Positions 49,907 to 58,348 of a DNA stretch of 64,000 nucleotides are shown piece by piece. A program made the translations under genes and the position numbers. The stretch comes from Lewinellaceae bacterium (lineage in GTDB: Bacteria > Bacteroidota > Bacteroidia > Chitinophagales > Saprospiraceae), in the NCBI GenBank assembly GCA_020636075.1, contig JACJYO010000003.1, positions 372,001 through 436,000 of the forward strand, in the 5' to 3' direction. Within the stretch, counting starts at the first letter, position 1, and every line of letters begins with the position of its first letter. The notes below the pieces were generated by a model. The model was given only the letters and a program-made list of their open reading frames with translations, was not told the DNA's origin and ran no database searches.

Positions 49907-51226
49907 ATGGGATTTTTTGAGCGACTCTTTGGCGCACGCCATACCAACCTGCCGGATATTCCGTTCGGCCGCTATACCGATGCCTATAAAACGGAGGCAC
50001 AGATGGCGGCCTGGAACCGCTCCCTGGCCCTGTTCGATGAGGATAAGCGCCTGGAGGCTTATGCCGCTTTTTTTACCTATCTCCGTGATGATCAGGTAGA
50101 TAATGTTCATTGGAAACAGGATGGCGACACGATTCAGTTTGAATTTTGGCAGGGCTCCCAACGGATCATCGGCACCGCAACACCGGATAAAGTGACTGCC
50201 GAAAGTAAGGTGGCCCGAACCACCGACCTCAACGTCGGGTTTTTGCGCCGTTTGATGGAGTACAATTACAGCCTGAAGTTTTGCCGCTTTGCCCTCGACC
50301 CCGACAACAATCTGGCCATCCGGTTTGACACGCTTGGCACCGATGCCTCTCCGCTCAAGTTGCTGCATGCTTTGCGCGAACTGGCCATTCATGCCGACAA
50401 ACAAGACGATTTGCTGATCGATGAATTCCGGTCGCTCAGCCCGGTAGAGTCGCGCCAGGAAGCTGCCATCCCCGAAGCTGAAAAGGAAATAAAATACAAC
50501 TACCTGCGCCAGCAGATTGAGGCCACATTCGCGCTGCTCGACAAGGCTGTCCCCGACCCTAACCAATATCCCGGGGGCTATGCCTACCTCATGCTTTCCA
50601 CGGCCTTTCGCCTCGATTATCTGCTCCGTCCGGAAGGTTTTCTGATGGACACGCTGGAGAAAATCTACGGGATCTACTTTGCAAAAAATGAGCGCACCAA
50701 CCAGCTGAAGATCATTGCGCTGCGGAAGGAGTTTCAAAAAATACTGGACCGCCCAAAAGAACAGCTGTTTGCAGAACTATACCGCACCCGGAGCACTTTT
50801 GGCATCAACCCACCGGCCAACCACGAGCGCATTGTTTCCCTGATTGAAGGGGAATTGCCGAATATGGAATGGCACCTCAACCAGAACTACCTGGAGCTGG
50901 CATTGGCCGTACCGCAGTATATCGTCGGGAACGCGCTTTTTCAAAATGTTCCGCCTAAACCCGATCGCGAGCTGCTGCACCTGTTTTATCAAATCACCGA
51001 ACCGGAATTTTTCCGTGCACTGGGTTTTCCAACATATACCACCCCCGACGGGCTCCCCGATAAACGCCCGATCATACAGGCAATCCGGGCTGTGACACAG
51101 CACAATCGGGCCGTTTTCCCCCACCTGCGCCCGGACGTAAACCATCTGGATTTTAGTTCCAGGGTGCTTTTCGCGAAAAGTTACCTGGATATGATCCGGA
51201 ATTTGGACCTGAGCACGGACAATTAA
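49907..51226 (+). CDS. Conserved protein of unknown function paired with an intracellular protease
   Basis: A 439-residue cytoplasmic protein without a signal peptide or membrane segments. I do not recognise a named family. Residues ~1-160 (MGFFERLFGARHTNLPDIPF, then RSLALFDEDKRLEAYAAFFT) have alternating helices and strands that resemble the YbjN / type III secretion chaperone-like fold, as does the C-terminus of the next protein. Residues ~195-430 are mostly helical (YLRQQIEATFALLDKAVPDP, ERIVSLIEGELPNMEWHLNQ). The protease gene starts 28 bp downstream, so the pair almost certainly forms an operon and a functional unit. A CTACTTTTACGGCTCTTTT stretch upstream resembles the hppA promoter. Regulation or chaperoning of the protease is a guess. 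Confidence 0.75.
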   Translation: MGFFERLFGARHTNLPDIPFGRYTDAYKTEAQMAAWNRSLALFDEDKRLEAYAAFFTYLRDDQVDNVHWKQDGDTIQFEFWQGSQRIIGTATPDKVTAESKVARTTDLNVGFLRRLMEYNYSLKFCRFALDPDNNLAIRFDTLGTDASPLKLLHALRELAIHADKQDDLLIDEFRSLSPVESRQEAAIPEAEKEIKYNYLRQQIEATFALLDKAVPDPNQYPGGYAYLMLSTAFRLDYLLRPEGFLMDTLEKIYGIYFAKNERTNQLKIIALRKEFQKILDRPKEQLFAELYRTRSTFGINPPANHERIVSLIEGELPNMEWHLNQNYLELALAVPQYIVGNALFQNVPPKPDRELLHLFYQITEPEFFRALGFPTYTTPDGLPDKRPIIQAIRAVTQHNRAVFPHLRPDVNHLDFSSRVLFAKSYLDMIRNLDLSTDN

Positions 51227-51253
51227 CCACCGGGAATTTTAGACCGCAAACGC

Positions 51254-52339
51254 ATGGCCGACTTTATCGATATCTACCGCGACGTAATCATCCAGATTGC
51301 GACGCCATACAGCACCGGCACCGGCTTTTTTTTGAAAGACCGGAATCTGATCGTAACCAACCACCACGTGGTGGAGGGCAACCGATCGGTCATTGTCGAA
51401 GGCGCCAAATTCAAAAAGCAGTTAGTCAAAGTGTGCTATGCCGACCGGAAGTACGATCTGGCTTTTCTCCAGGGGCCTACCATGGAAGCCGAGCCACCCG
51501 AAATCCACCTTGGGGTTTCCAAAACGTTGCGCGAACGCGATCCGGTGACGGCTATCGGGCACCCGTTCGGCTTGAAATTTTCGGTGAAAACAGGCATTGT
51601 TTCCGGCGCCCGGGAAATCATGAACGACATTCCTTACCTCCACATCGACGCCGCGCTTAATCCGGGTAACTCCGGCGGCCCCTTGGTGGATAACGACGGC
51701 GATGTGGTTGGCGTAAACACGTTCATCATCCGCAATGGCGACAACATGGGCTTTTCACTGCCCGTGACATTTCTCCACGATTCGCTGGAAGCCTATCAGG
51801 CCGTTGGGGGGGACAATACCTGCCGGTGTACGGCCTGCGCAAATGTTGTTTCAGAAAAAACGGTGGACAACGGGTTCTGCTCCTTTTGTGGCAACAAGGT
51901 CGAATTGCCCGGACTTGTCGACGAGTACGAACCCACCGGCGTACCCCGCACCATCGAAACCCTGATCACCCGTACCGGACACGACGTCACCCTGAGCCGT
52001 TGCGGTCCTAATTGTTGGGAGATCAAACAAGGCAGTGCCAAAATCAGCATCACGTACCACGAAAAAACCGGCCTTATGGTGGCCGACGCCGTACTCTGCC
52101 AACTCCCTCAACAAAATATCAAACCGCTCTACGAATACCTGCTGCGCGAAAATTACCACAGCGGCGAACGCACCCTTTCGGTGCACGAACAGGACATCTT
52201 GCTTTCGCTGCTTATTTACGACCGCTACCTGAACGAAGAAACGGGCATGAAGTCGCTCCAGGAACTGTTTGAAAAAGCGGATTACTACGATAATATTTTG
52301 GTGGAACAGTACGGGGCGCAGTGGAAGGTGGCGGAGTGA
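51254..52339 (+). CDS. Intracellular trypsin-like serine protease with zinc ribbon and C-terminal chaperone-like domain
   Basis: A 361-residue protein lacking a signal peptide. Residues ~10-180 are a DegP/trypsin-like protease with the full triad: His38 in VTNHHVV, Asp68 in RKYDLAFL and Ser140 in NPGNSGGPL. Residues ~190-215 form a zinc ribbon with the pairs Cys192/Cys195 and Cys209/Cys212. Residues ~230-361 (TLITRTGHDVTLSRCGPNCW onward) look like a YbjN / type III chaperone-like alpha-beta domain. There is no PDZ domain, unlike Deg proteases. The missing signal peptide plus a metal-binding ribbon point to a cytoplasmic protease. It forms a tight operon with the preceding unknown protein. Its substrate, and whether it is a stress or defence protein, are unknown. 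Confidence 0.85.
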   Translation: MADFIDIYRDVIIQIATPYSTGTGFFLKDRNLIVTNHHVVEGNRSVIVEGAKFKKQLVKVCYADRKYDLAFLQGPTMEAEPPEIHLGVSKTLRERDPVTAIGHPFGLKFSVKTGIVSGAREIMNDIPYLHIDAALNPGNSGGPLVDNDGDVVGVNTFIIRNGDNMGFSLPVTFLHDSLEAYQAVGGDNTCRCTACANVVSEKTVDNGFCSFCGNKVELPGLVDEYEPTGVPRTIETLITRTGHDVTLSRCGPNCWEIKQGSAKISITYHEKTGLMVADAVLCQLPQQNIKPLYEYLLRENYHSGERTLSVHEQDILLSLLIYDRYLNEETGMKSLQELFEKADYYDNILVEQYGAQWKVAE

Positions 52340-52357
52340 ACTCCCCCCGCTTCTGCC

Positions 52358-52365
52358 TATCTTTG
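52358..52365 (+). promoter_or_regulatory. Bacteroidota -7 promoter box directly before a long hairpin
   Basis: TATCTTTG matches TAnnTTTG. Transcription would start around 52,372, so the transcript of the downstream oxygenase gene would begin with the CACGGAG hairpin. Confidence 0.55.
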
Positions 52366-52374
52366 CAAAAAAAA

Positions 52375-52449
52375 CACCACGGAGGCACGGAGAACACGGA
52401 GTTCAACCTTTCTCAATGACAACTCCGTGCTCTCCGTGCCTCCGTGGTG
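52375..52449. repeat. CACGGAG-type long inverted repeat upstream of the oxygenase gene
   Basis: A 29-bp stem with a single mismatch (CACCACGGAGGCACGGAGA... with its complement) around a 17-base loop. It shares the words CACGGAGG and CTCCGTG with the repeat at 21,496-21,553. It ends 15 bp before the chosen start codon. Confidence 0.88.
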
Positions 52450-52464
52450 CATAAAAATAACAAC

Positions 52465-53313
52465 ATGGTCCTACAAGATACCCAACCCATTCTCGACCTC
52501 TCCAAATGGAAGAAAACTGTCGACGAAAGCGCTGCCACCTACCAATCAGCCCACCCGTACCCACACGGCCAATTTGAAAATTTCCTGGAGCCCGGCGCCG
52601 CCCAAAAAGCCATGGAGGCTTTTCCGAAAGTAAAAGACGACGGCTGGATTCACTACGTGCATGTCAACGAGAAAAAGCACGGTCTCAACAAAATGGACCT
52701 TATCCCGCCATATCTGCAGGAGGTGATCCGCCAGCTGAACACCGACGAATTTGTGGCGCAGCTCAGTCGCCTCACCGGCATCGATGGCCTGAAGGCCGAC
52801 CCCTCACTCGAAGGCGGCGGCTTGCACCAAAGCCAGCGGGGAGGCTACCTGAACATTCATGCCGATTTTACGGTGCACCCGCACAAACGCAATTGGCGCC
52901 GGCGCGTCAACCTGCTCGTGTACCTCAACGAAGACTGGCTGCCCGAGTACCGCGGCGAACTCGAGCTTTGGACGCGCGACATGAAAGCCTGTGCCAAAAG
53001 CGTGTTGCCGGTGTTCAATCGCTGTGTAATTTTCAATACGGACGCAGATTCCTACCACGGTCTTCCCGATCCCATTCTGTGCCCCGAGGGCATGACCCGG
53101 AAATCGATCGCGCTGTACTATTTTACAGAAGAAAAAGAAATGCCGCGCATGCGCTCCACCAACTACCGCGCGCGCCCCGGTGACGGCTTCAAAAGCCTGC
53201 TCATCCGCCTTGACACGGAGGCAGTGGCGCTTTACACCCGGCTCAAAGGCTGGCTCGGCATCAACGACGATTTTGTGAGCAAGGTGCTGAATTTGTTTAA
53301 CCGGAAAAAATAA
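52465..53313 (+). CDS. 2-oxoglutarate/Fe(II)-dependent oxygenase
   Basis: A 282-residue cytoplasmic dioxygenase. The iron ligands are visible as His132-x-Asp134 (IHADF) and His198 (DADSYHGLP), with Arg212 in TRKSIALYYF binding the 2-oxoglutarate carboxylate. The fold and spacing resemble prolyl-hydroxylase-like enzymes of the Tpa1/Ofd1 or SM-20 type. The substrate is unknown; protein proline hydroxylation is one possibility, glycan or lipid hydroxylation another. The start ATG at 52,465 is chosen, because the earlier GTG lies within the hairpin arm. The C-terminal ~50 residues (ALYTRLKGWLGINDDFVSKV) form an extra helical tail. Confidence 0.88.
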   Translation: MVLQDTQPILDLSKWKKTVDESAATYQSAHPYPHGQFENFLEPGAAQKAMEAFPKVKDDGWIHYVHVNEKKHGLNKMDLIPPYLQEVIRQLNTDEFVAQLSRLTGIDGLKADPSLEGGGLHQSQRGGYLNIHADFTVHPHKRNWRRRVNLLVYLNEDWLPEYRGELELWTRDMKACAKSVLPVFNRCVIFNTDADSYHGLPDPILCPEGMTRKSIALYYFTEEKEMPRMRSTNYRARPGDGFKSLLIRLDTEAVALYTRLKGWLGINDDFVSKVLNLFNRKK

Positions 53314-53316
53314 CCC

Positions 53317-53424
53317 GGCCCCACCCCCAACCCCTCCCCCCTAGGGAGGGGGGCTTCCCCTCACGAAAATTTTAGGCTGGAATGAGGGCAAACTTCCCTC
53401 TCTGGGAGGTTGGGACTGGGCCAA
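53317..53424. repeat. C/G-rich imperfect inverted repeat between oxygenase and transferase genes
   Basis: GGCCCCACCCCCAACCCCTCCC at the left can pair imperfectly with GGGAGGTTGGGACTGGGCC at the right. An inner hairpin CCTCCCCCCTAGGGAGGGGG lies at ~53,331-53,352. It looks like a non-coding intergenic repeat. Confidence 0.65.
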
Positions 53425-53441
53425 ACTGGGTTGAAAAACGC

Positions 53442-55115
53442 ATGTCAAATACCACCCGCTATTCCCTGCTTTTCGCCTTTTTGGGCGCCATATTCTACAT
53501 CCCCTTCCTCGGTGGCGTGCACCTGTTCGACTGGGATGAGGTCAATTTTGCGGAGATCAGCCGCGAGATGTTGATCCTGAAAGATTACCTGCGGATCTAT
53601 GTCAACTTTCAGCCGTTTTGGGAAAAGCCTCCGTTTTTCTTCTGGATGCAAGCGCTGGCCATGCAGGGTTTTGGCGTGGGTGAATTTGCGGCGCGCCTGC
53701 CGAATGCGCTTTTCGGGGTGATAACACTGGTGTTGCTGTTTAACATAGGGCAGAAATTATACAACACCCGTTTTGGGATTATTTGGGCGACTGTTTACCT
53801 GGGCACCGTTTTGCCGTTTTTGTATTTCAAGTCGGGCATCATAGACCCCATGTTCAACTTGTTTATCTTCCTGGGGCTCTATTTTTTTATTTTATCCTAT
53901 TGGAAAAAGGCAGGCTTTTCAAGTATCGAACTGCCGCGCAACCGCTGGTGGTACCTCTTCCTGGGCGGTTTTTTTATTGGCATGGGTATACTCACCAAGG
54001 GCCAAACGGCCTACTTGCTTGCAGGCCTGACCATGGCGGTGTACTGGGTGTACAAGCGCTTTCGCTTTTATGTAAACGTGCCCGAGTTTTTGTTTTTCAC
54101 ATTGGCAGCTACACTGGTTACGCTGGCCTGGTATGGCCTCGAAACCTGGAAAAACGGCCCTTGGTTTATCACGGAGTTCAACAAGTACCAGTTCCGCCTG
54201 TTTTCCACGCCTGATGCCGGGCACGTGGGTTTCCCGGGTTACCATTTTGTGATGCTGTTGTTTGGCTGTTTCCCGGCATCTATTTTTGCGATGCGCGCCT
54301 TTTTTCGCCAGCCCGACGAACAGCAGGACCATCAGCAGGATTTCCGCCGCTGGATGAAGTACCTGTTTTGGGTAGTGCTCATTTTGTTCAGTATTGTGAA
54401 GTCCAAGATCGTGCACTATTCATCCATGTGCTATCTCCCGTTGAGTTTTCTGGCGGCAGTGGTGCTGGATAAAATTTTGCGTGGCGACATTGCCTTTTCC
54501 ACCTGGATGAAAGTCCTGCTTTTGACCGTCGGTGGTGTTTTCGTGCTGGCAACGGCAGCGCTGCCTTTCGTTGGGATGAACGCTGAGGTGCTCGCCCCCT
54601 TGTTCAAGGATGCGTTTGCTCTGGCATCGCTGGGCGCAGCAGTGCACTGGACGGGCTGGGAAATTTTGCCCGCCCTGTTTTTACTCAGCTTGCTGGTACT
54701 CACCCTGCGCTGGTTTGGCCGCGGCCAGCGGGAGCGCGGGTTTTACACGCTGTTTGGCGGTACAGCCGTATTCATCATGCTTACGCTGATCTTTTTTATC
54801 AAGCGCATTGAAGGCTACTCCCAGCGGGCAGCCATCGAGTTTTTTGAAAGCAAAGCCGGCCAGGATGTGTACTGCACTACGTACGCTTACAAATCCTACG
54901 CGCAGTTATTTTATTTCAAAAAACAGCCTTCGGCAAACGAAAACGCTTACAACCAGGATTGGCTCATAAATGGCCCGGTAGACAAGGACGTGTACATCGC
55001 CACTAAAAATTACCGCGCCTGGGCGTTGCGCGACCGGAAGGATATGGAATTATTGGGCGAGAAAAATGGCTTTGTGTTTTTCAGGCGGGCGCGAGTGGTT
55101 GGTAGCGGGAATTAA
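53442..55115 (+). CDS. GT39/ArnT-like membrane glycosyltransferase
   Basis: A 557-residue inner-membrane protein with ~11-12 spans, similar to dolichyl/undecaprenyl-phosphate-sugar transferases of the ArnT/PMT superfamily. The first periplasmic loop has the catalytic-type acidic pair in HLFDWDEVNFAEISREML, followed by FWEKPPFFFWMQALAM, both family signatures. ILTKGQTAYLLAGL and HYSSMCYLPLSFLAAVVLD also fit. It presumably moves a sugar from a lipid carrier to lipid A, protein or another acceptor; which one is unknown. The start at 53,442 (MSNTTRYSLLFAFLGA) is preferred over an earlier frame that would translate the G/C-rich repeat. Confidence 0.87.
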   Translation: MSNTTRYSLLFAFLGAIFYIPFLGGVHLFDWDEVNFAEISREMLILKDYLRIYVNFQPFWEKPPFFFWMQALAMQGFGVGEFAARLPNALFGVITLVLLFNIGQKLYNTRFGIIWATVYLGTVLPFLYFKSGIIDPMFNLFIFLGLYFFILSYWKKAGFSSIELPRNRWWYLFLGGFFIGMGILTKGQTAYLLAGLTMAVYWVYKRFRFYVNVPEFLFFTLAATLVTLAWYGLETWKNGPWFITEFNKYQFRLFSTPDAGHVGFPGYHFVMLLFGCFPASIFAMRAFFRQPDEQQDHQQDFRRWMKYLFWVVLILFSIVKSKIVHYSSMCYLPLSFLAAVVLDKILRGDIAFSTWMKVLLLTVGGVFVLATAALPFVGMNAEVLAPLFKDAFALASLGAAVHWTGWEILPALFLLSLLVLTLRWFGRGQRERGFYTLFGGTAVFIMLTLIFFIKRIEGYSQRAAIEFFESKAGQDVYCTTYAYKSYAQLFYFKKQPSANENAYNQDWLINGPVDKDVYIATKNYRAWALRDRKDMELLGEKNGFVFFRRARVVGSGN

Positions 55116-55134
55116 ACGCGAGGATTCATTTGCC

Positions 55135-55815
55135 TTAAAACACCTTTCGCACAAAGCCGCCAAAGTTGTTGTCGGTTTGCCAGGCTGTACCAAATTCTGC
55201 AAGATTATTGGCTAAGCCAAACTGTAAACCCTGCCAGTCCAATCCGACGCGCAGGCGCTGTACGCTGTAGACGTGCCTGTTTTTTTGAAATAAAAAAAAC
55301 AACTCCAGGCTGGTATATAGCCGGCACCGGGCACCGACCTTAGGTGTATAGCGCAGAATAGAAAACCAACTGTATTCCAGGTCCGATTTTAACCCCAGGG
55401 AGGCCAGGCCGAATAGCATCCAGTCGGATTTTACTTTGAAAATATGCAGGCCGGCATCAATAGCACCTTCCGTACTGGTGATTTTCCCGACGATACTGGC
55501 GCCTAATCCGGATTTCGTGGTATAGTTGATATAGGCGCCGGTGAAAAGGTCGGTATTGTTGTTGTAATCCACTGTGGCCCGGGAGCGGCAGAAGACGGAC
55601 CAATGGTGCTGGTTGTCCAAAAATCGGAGCCATTGCATATCCGCAAACAGGCGCTTATGGCCGGCCATAAATTCAAGGCTTTGTGCATGCAAATTGTTTG
55701 GCAAGAGAAAGAGCAGAAAAATGCCGGGAATCAGATGTTTTCCACCGAAGGAGTTTTTTCCCCGCAGGTGCCTGCGGGGAAAAAACCATGGCCATTTTAG
55801 AAATGTAGGTGTCAT
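55135..55815 (-). CDS. Outer-membrane beta-barrel-like protein of unknown function
   Basis: Up to 226 residues. A hydrophobic signal-like segment (KHLIPGIFLLFLLPNNLHAQ) precedes a body of alternating strands (VDYNNNTDLFTGAYINYTTK, SWFSILRYTPKVGARCRLYT). The C-terminal residue is Phe (FGGFVRKVF), as in outer-membrane beta-barrels. The only ATG is at 55,815, which places ~25 residues before the signal, partly encoded by the palindrome at 55,754-55,785 (FFPRRHLRGKNSF). That is odd for a signal peptide, so the true start may be a non-ATG codon downstream of the palindrome. The DJ-1/PfpI gene lies 12 bp upstream on the same strand, so the two probably share an mRNA. Confidence 0.65.
   Translation of the reverse strand: MTPTFLKWPWFFPRRHLRGKNSFGGKHLIPGIFLLFLLPNNLHAQSLEFMAGHKRLFADMQWLRFLDNQHHWSVFCRSRATVDYNNNTDLFTGAYINYTTKSGLGASIVGKITSTEGAIDAGLHIFKVKSDWMLFGLASLGLKSDLEYSWFSILRYTPKVGARCRLYTSLELFFLFQKNRHVYSVQRLRVGLDWQGLQFGLANNLAEFGTAWQTDNNFGGFVRKVF
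55754..55785. repeat. 15-bp palindrome in the N-terminal coding region of the beta-barrel gene
   Basis: TTTTTTCCCCGCAGG pairs perfectly with CCTGCGGGGAAAAAA around TG. The T-run on either side would make it terminator-like, yet it lies between the annotated ATG and the signal peptide. Confidence 0.85.
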
Positions 55816-55827
55816 TGTTTGCCCGGA

Positions 55828-56697
55828 TTATTGCTTCGTCAAAGCTTCCACCACCAGTTCGGCTGCTGCAGCGCCGGAATTTTGCTGCTGCCCGGTGATC
55901 AGGTTGCCATCGGCAATGGCGTAGGCTGAAAAAGGGGTCGCTACTTTGAAGGTTGTTCCGGCTAGTTTTCGGGCTTCATCTTCGATCCGGTAGGGCTGAA
56001 TTTTCATGCCTACGGCCTGGTCGGCGTAGTCTTCTTCCGAGTTGGCGAAACCCGTCCAGGTTTTGCCTTTGACCAATAATTCACCGTCCGATTTTTTTGC
56101 TTCCAGCAAAAGCGTAGTGGAGTGGCAAACGGCTGCGCTGGGCTTACCGGCCTCGTAGAAACGGGCAAAGAGTTTTTCGAGCGCGGTATTGCCCCGGAAG
56201 CTGTACATCGGCCCCTGCCCACCAACGAGAAAAATAGCGTCGTACTGCCCGGCATCTACGGCACTCAATTTTTTAGTGTTGGCGAGCATGTTGTTAAACC
56301 AGTCTTGTTGCATGTAGCCCAACGAAATCACGTCGTGCGCCGAATAGCCACTGGCGTCGGCCGGATTGGAGTAGGCATCCATTTCGATTTTTCCACCTTC
56401 CGTCGAAGCCAGTTCCACCTCAAAACCGGCTTCCTGAAACACTCGAAGCGGGTGGGTCAGTTCGGCAGCCCAAAAGCCGATTGGCCAGCCGGTTTGCTTG
56501 GAGGTGCCGGGGCTGCTGGCGACCATCAGAATTTTCCCTTTGGAGGGCATGCCGTGGGCATGTACGTAGTGCTGTACTTCTTTTACGGGCTTCATTTTTT
56601 CCAGTTTTTTGTTTGCAGTCTGATTGGTTTGTGCCTGGCCTGATGTAGCTGAAAAAGCCAATGCGGCCAGAAGCAGATAGATGCGGTAGTTTTTCAT
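55828..56697 (-). CDS. Exported DJ-1/PfpI-superfamily protein
   Basis: A 289-residue protein with an N-terminal signal peptide (MKNYRIYLLLAALAFSATSG) followed by a type 1 glutamine-amidotransferase-like domain of the DJ-1/PfpI/Hsp31 kind. The nucleophile elbow is AVCHSTTLL with Cys191 and the neighbouring His192; GGQGPMYSF and GFWAAELTHPL with a buried Glu are also typical. Family members act as glyoxalases, deglycases or holding chaperones. Export to the periplasm is unusual, since most DJ-1 homologues are cytoplasmic. The beta-barrel gene follows 12 bp later on the same strand. Confidence 0.88.
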   Translation of the reverse strand: MKNYRIYLLLAALAFSATSGQAQTNQTANKKLEKMKPVKEVQHYVHAHGMPSKGKILMVASSPGTSKQTGWPIGFWAAELTHPLRVFQEAGFEVELASTEGGKIEMDAYSNPADASGYSAHDVISLGYMQQDWFNNMLANTKKLSAVDAGQYDAIFLVGGQGPMYSFRGNTALEKLFARFYEAGKPSAAVCHSTTLLLEAKKSDGELLVKGKTWTGFANSEEDYADQAVGMKIQPYRIEDEARKLAGTTFKVATPFSAYAIADGNLITGQQQNSGAAAAELVVEALTKQ

Positions 56698-56836
56698 CGT
56701 GTTATTTTTTGTGAAAAATGCACGACAAAACTACCGGGCTGCTGCCCGGACACGCAACAGACTGACACCGAAGTGCGCTACATACTTTTTGGTAAGTATG
56801 CTGTAAAACAGGCGGTTAGAAAATTTAAAGGGGAAC

Positions 56837-57295
56837 TTATCGCTGCTCGTAGGCCGGAAAATCTTCCAAAAAAGAAAACGTCTCCTGTTCAAAATCGAGC
56901 GCGCAGCTATAGGTAGCCAGTCCATTGGTCACGGCTAAATATGGCGCCCGAAATTGCAGGTTGTACCGTGCCACTTGTTCGAAGGCCGCAGTGCCGAGGG
57001 CAACTTTCGGCGACTTACATTCCACAATCAGCCAGGGGTTGAGGGTATTATCAAAAACAGCGATGTCGCAACGCTTGGGTCGGTTGTTCAAGGTTAAACC
57101 AATTTCGGAGCGGATGCGGCTGGCCGGGTATGCTTTTATTTCCAGCAGGTATTGCAACACCAACTGGCGCAACAACTCTTCCGGAGTGAGCACGACATGT
57201 TTCCGCCGGATAGGGTCGAACACAAAACGCGCTCCCGCACGCTGGCTGAGCTGCAAGGCCGGTTCAAACTGAAGAAAATCGAGCTGTAGGCGCAT
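56837..57295 (-). CDS. Solitary HsdR N-terminal-type PD-(D/E)xK nuclease-like protein
   Basis: A 152-residue protein matching the type I restriction enzyme R-subunit N-terminal domain that is often found alone in Bacteroidota. The nuclease core is visible: Glu64 in IRSEIGLTLN, Asp77 in KRCDIAVFD, and Glu92-x-Lys94 in LIVECKSP. Motor, methylase and specificity subunits are all absent, so it is not a restriction system. A role in DNA repair or degradation is possible but unproven. It is divergent from the lipid kinase gene. Confidence 0.85.
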   Translation of the reverse strand: MRLQLDFLQFEPALQLSQRAGARFVFDPIRRKHVVLTPEELLRQLVLQYLLEIKAYPASRIRSEIGLTLNNRPKRCDIAVFDNTLNPWLIVECKSPKVALGTAAFEQVARYNLQFRAPYLAVTNGLATYSCALDFEQETFSFLEDFPAYEQR

Positions 57296-57418
57296 GTTGA
57301 ACAGTGGTGGGTATACTGTCGTGGACCGTGGAAATAGTCGGATATAAAGGTACTCTGAATCCAGTTTTTACACCACTTTTGAACAGGTTTTGCCTTTTTC
57401 GCCTAAATCGAAGTTGTT

Positions 57419-58348
57419 TTGAATACATCCTCGCAGCAACCCTTTTGGTTTATCATTGCCAACCCGGCAGCCGGAAACGGGCGCGTAGGGCGTCTGTGGC
57501 CACATATTGAACAGCTACTCCAGGAATTGGGATTTTCATACACGATCCAGTTTACCCAACACCGCGGGCACGCAATGCGCCTGGTCGATGATGCGGTGCT
57601 GAAAGGGCACCGGCATATTCTGGGCCTGGGTGGCGACGGAACCAATCACGAGTTGGTCAACGGCATTATGACCCAAACGCATACGCTGTCGACAGACATC
57701 CACTATGCGCTTTTGCCTATTGGTACCGGTAACGACTGGGCGCGGACTTACCAGATCCCCCATGACCCCAAAACGCGCCTGCAGCAATTACTACTGGGAA
57801 AAACAGTCCTCCAGGATGTTGGGAAGGTGCGTTACCAAATTGATGGCCGGGTGGATGAGCGCTATTTCGCCAATGTGGCCGGTATGGCCTACGATGCGTT
57901 TTTAGTAAAAAAACTGGATCGGCACCGATTGGTGTCGCACCTGCAGTACCTGCTCATGGTGGGGCGATATTTGTTTGAATATCGGCTGCTTCCGGCGCGC
58001 TTGCGCTATGAAGGCATTGCGATCGAAGATTTTTTTTATACCATCAATATTGGGATATGCCCCTATTCGGGAGGGGGGATGCGGTTGGTGCCCCACGCCG
58101 TGCCCGACGATGGCTTGCTTGCTGTCACGTTTGCCCGGCGGTTGGCCAAATGGGAGGTGTTGTGGCAGACTCCGCGATTTTACAATGGGACCATCTTGGA
58201 TCATCCCCGGATTGAAGGTTTTCAAACGCAGCGTTTGGTGGTCGAACATATGGGCGACACGCCAACGCTGGTGGAGGCAGATGGCGAGTTTTTAGGCGAA
58301 ACACCGGCGGAATTTTCTGTTTTGGAAAAAGTGTTGCGTGTAGCGTAA
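57419..58348 (+). CDS. Diacylglycerol/lipid kinase (YegS/DgkB type)
   Basis: A 309-residue cytoplasmic lipid kinase. The N-terminal FIIANPAAGNGRVGRLWPHI, the nucleotide-binding GLGGDGTNHELVNGI and the PIGTGNDWART block are diagnostic. The later NIGICPYSGGGMRLVP and VEADGEFLGETPAEFSVL complete the fold. It probably phosphorylates diacylglycerol or a related lipid, possibly sphingosine/ceramide-like in this group. No ATG exists before the conserved region; an in-frame stop lies 15 bases upstream, so the TTG at 57,419 is the most likely start. Its TAA stop is part of the GTAAC end of a hairpin element. Confidence 0.9.
   Translation: MNTSSQQPFWFIIANPAAGNGRVGRLWPHIEQLLQELGFSYTIQFTQHRGHAMRLVDDAVLKGHRHILGLGGDGTNHELVNGIMTQTHTLSTDIHYALLPIGTGNDWARTYQIPHDPKTRLQQLLLGKTVLQDVGKVRYQIDGRVDERYFANVAGMAYDAFLVKKLDRHRLVSHLQYLLMVGRYLFEYRLLPARLRYEGIAIEDFFYTINIGICPYSGGGMRLVPHAVPDDGLLAVTFARRLAKWEVLWQTPRFYNGTILDHPRIEGFQTQRLVVEHMGDTPTLVEADGEFLGETPAEFSVLEKVLRVA

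Noticed and set aside
53317..53424. CRISPR-like or small-RNA locus in the C/G-rich intergenic stretch
   Set aside because: There are no regularly spaced repeats; the region folds as one imperfect inverted repeat.
56837..57295. Type I restriction-modification locus
   Set aside because: Only the R-subunit N-terminal-like domain exists; methylase, specificity and helicase parts are absent.
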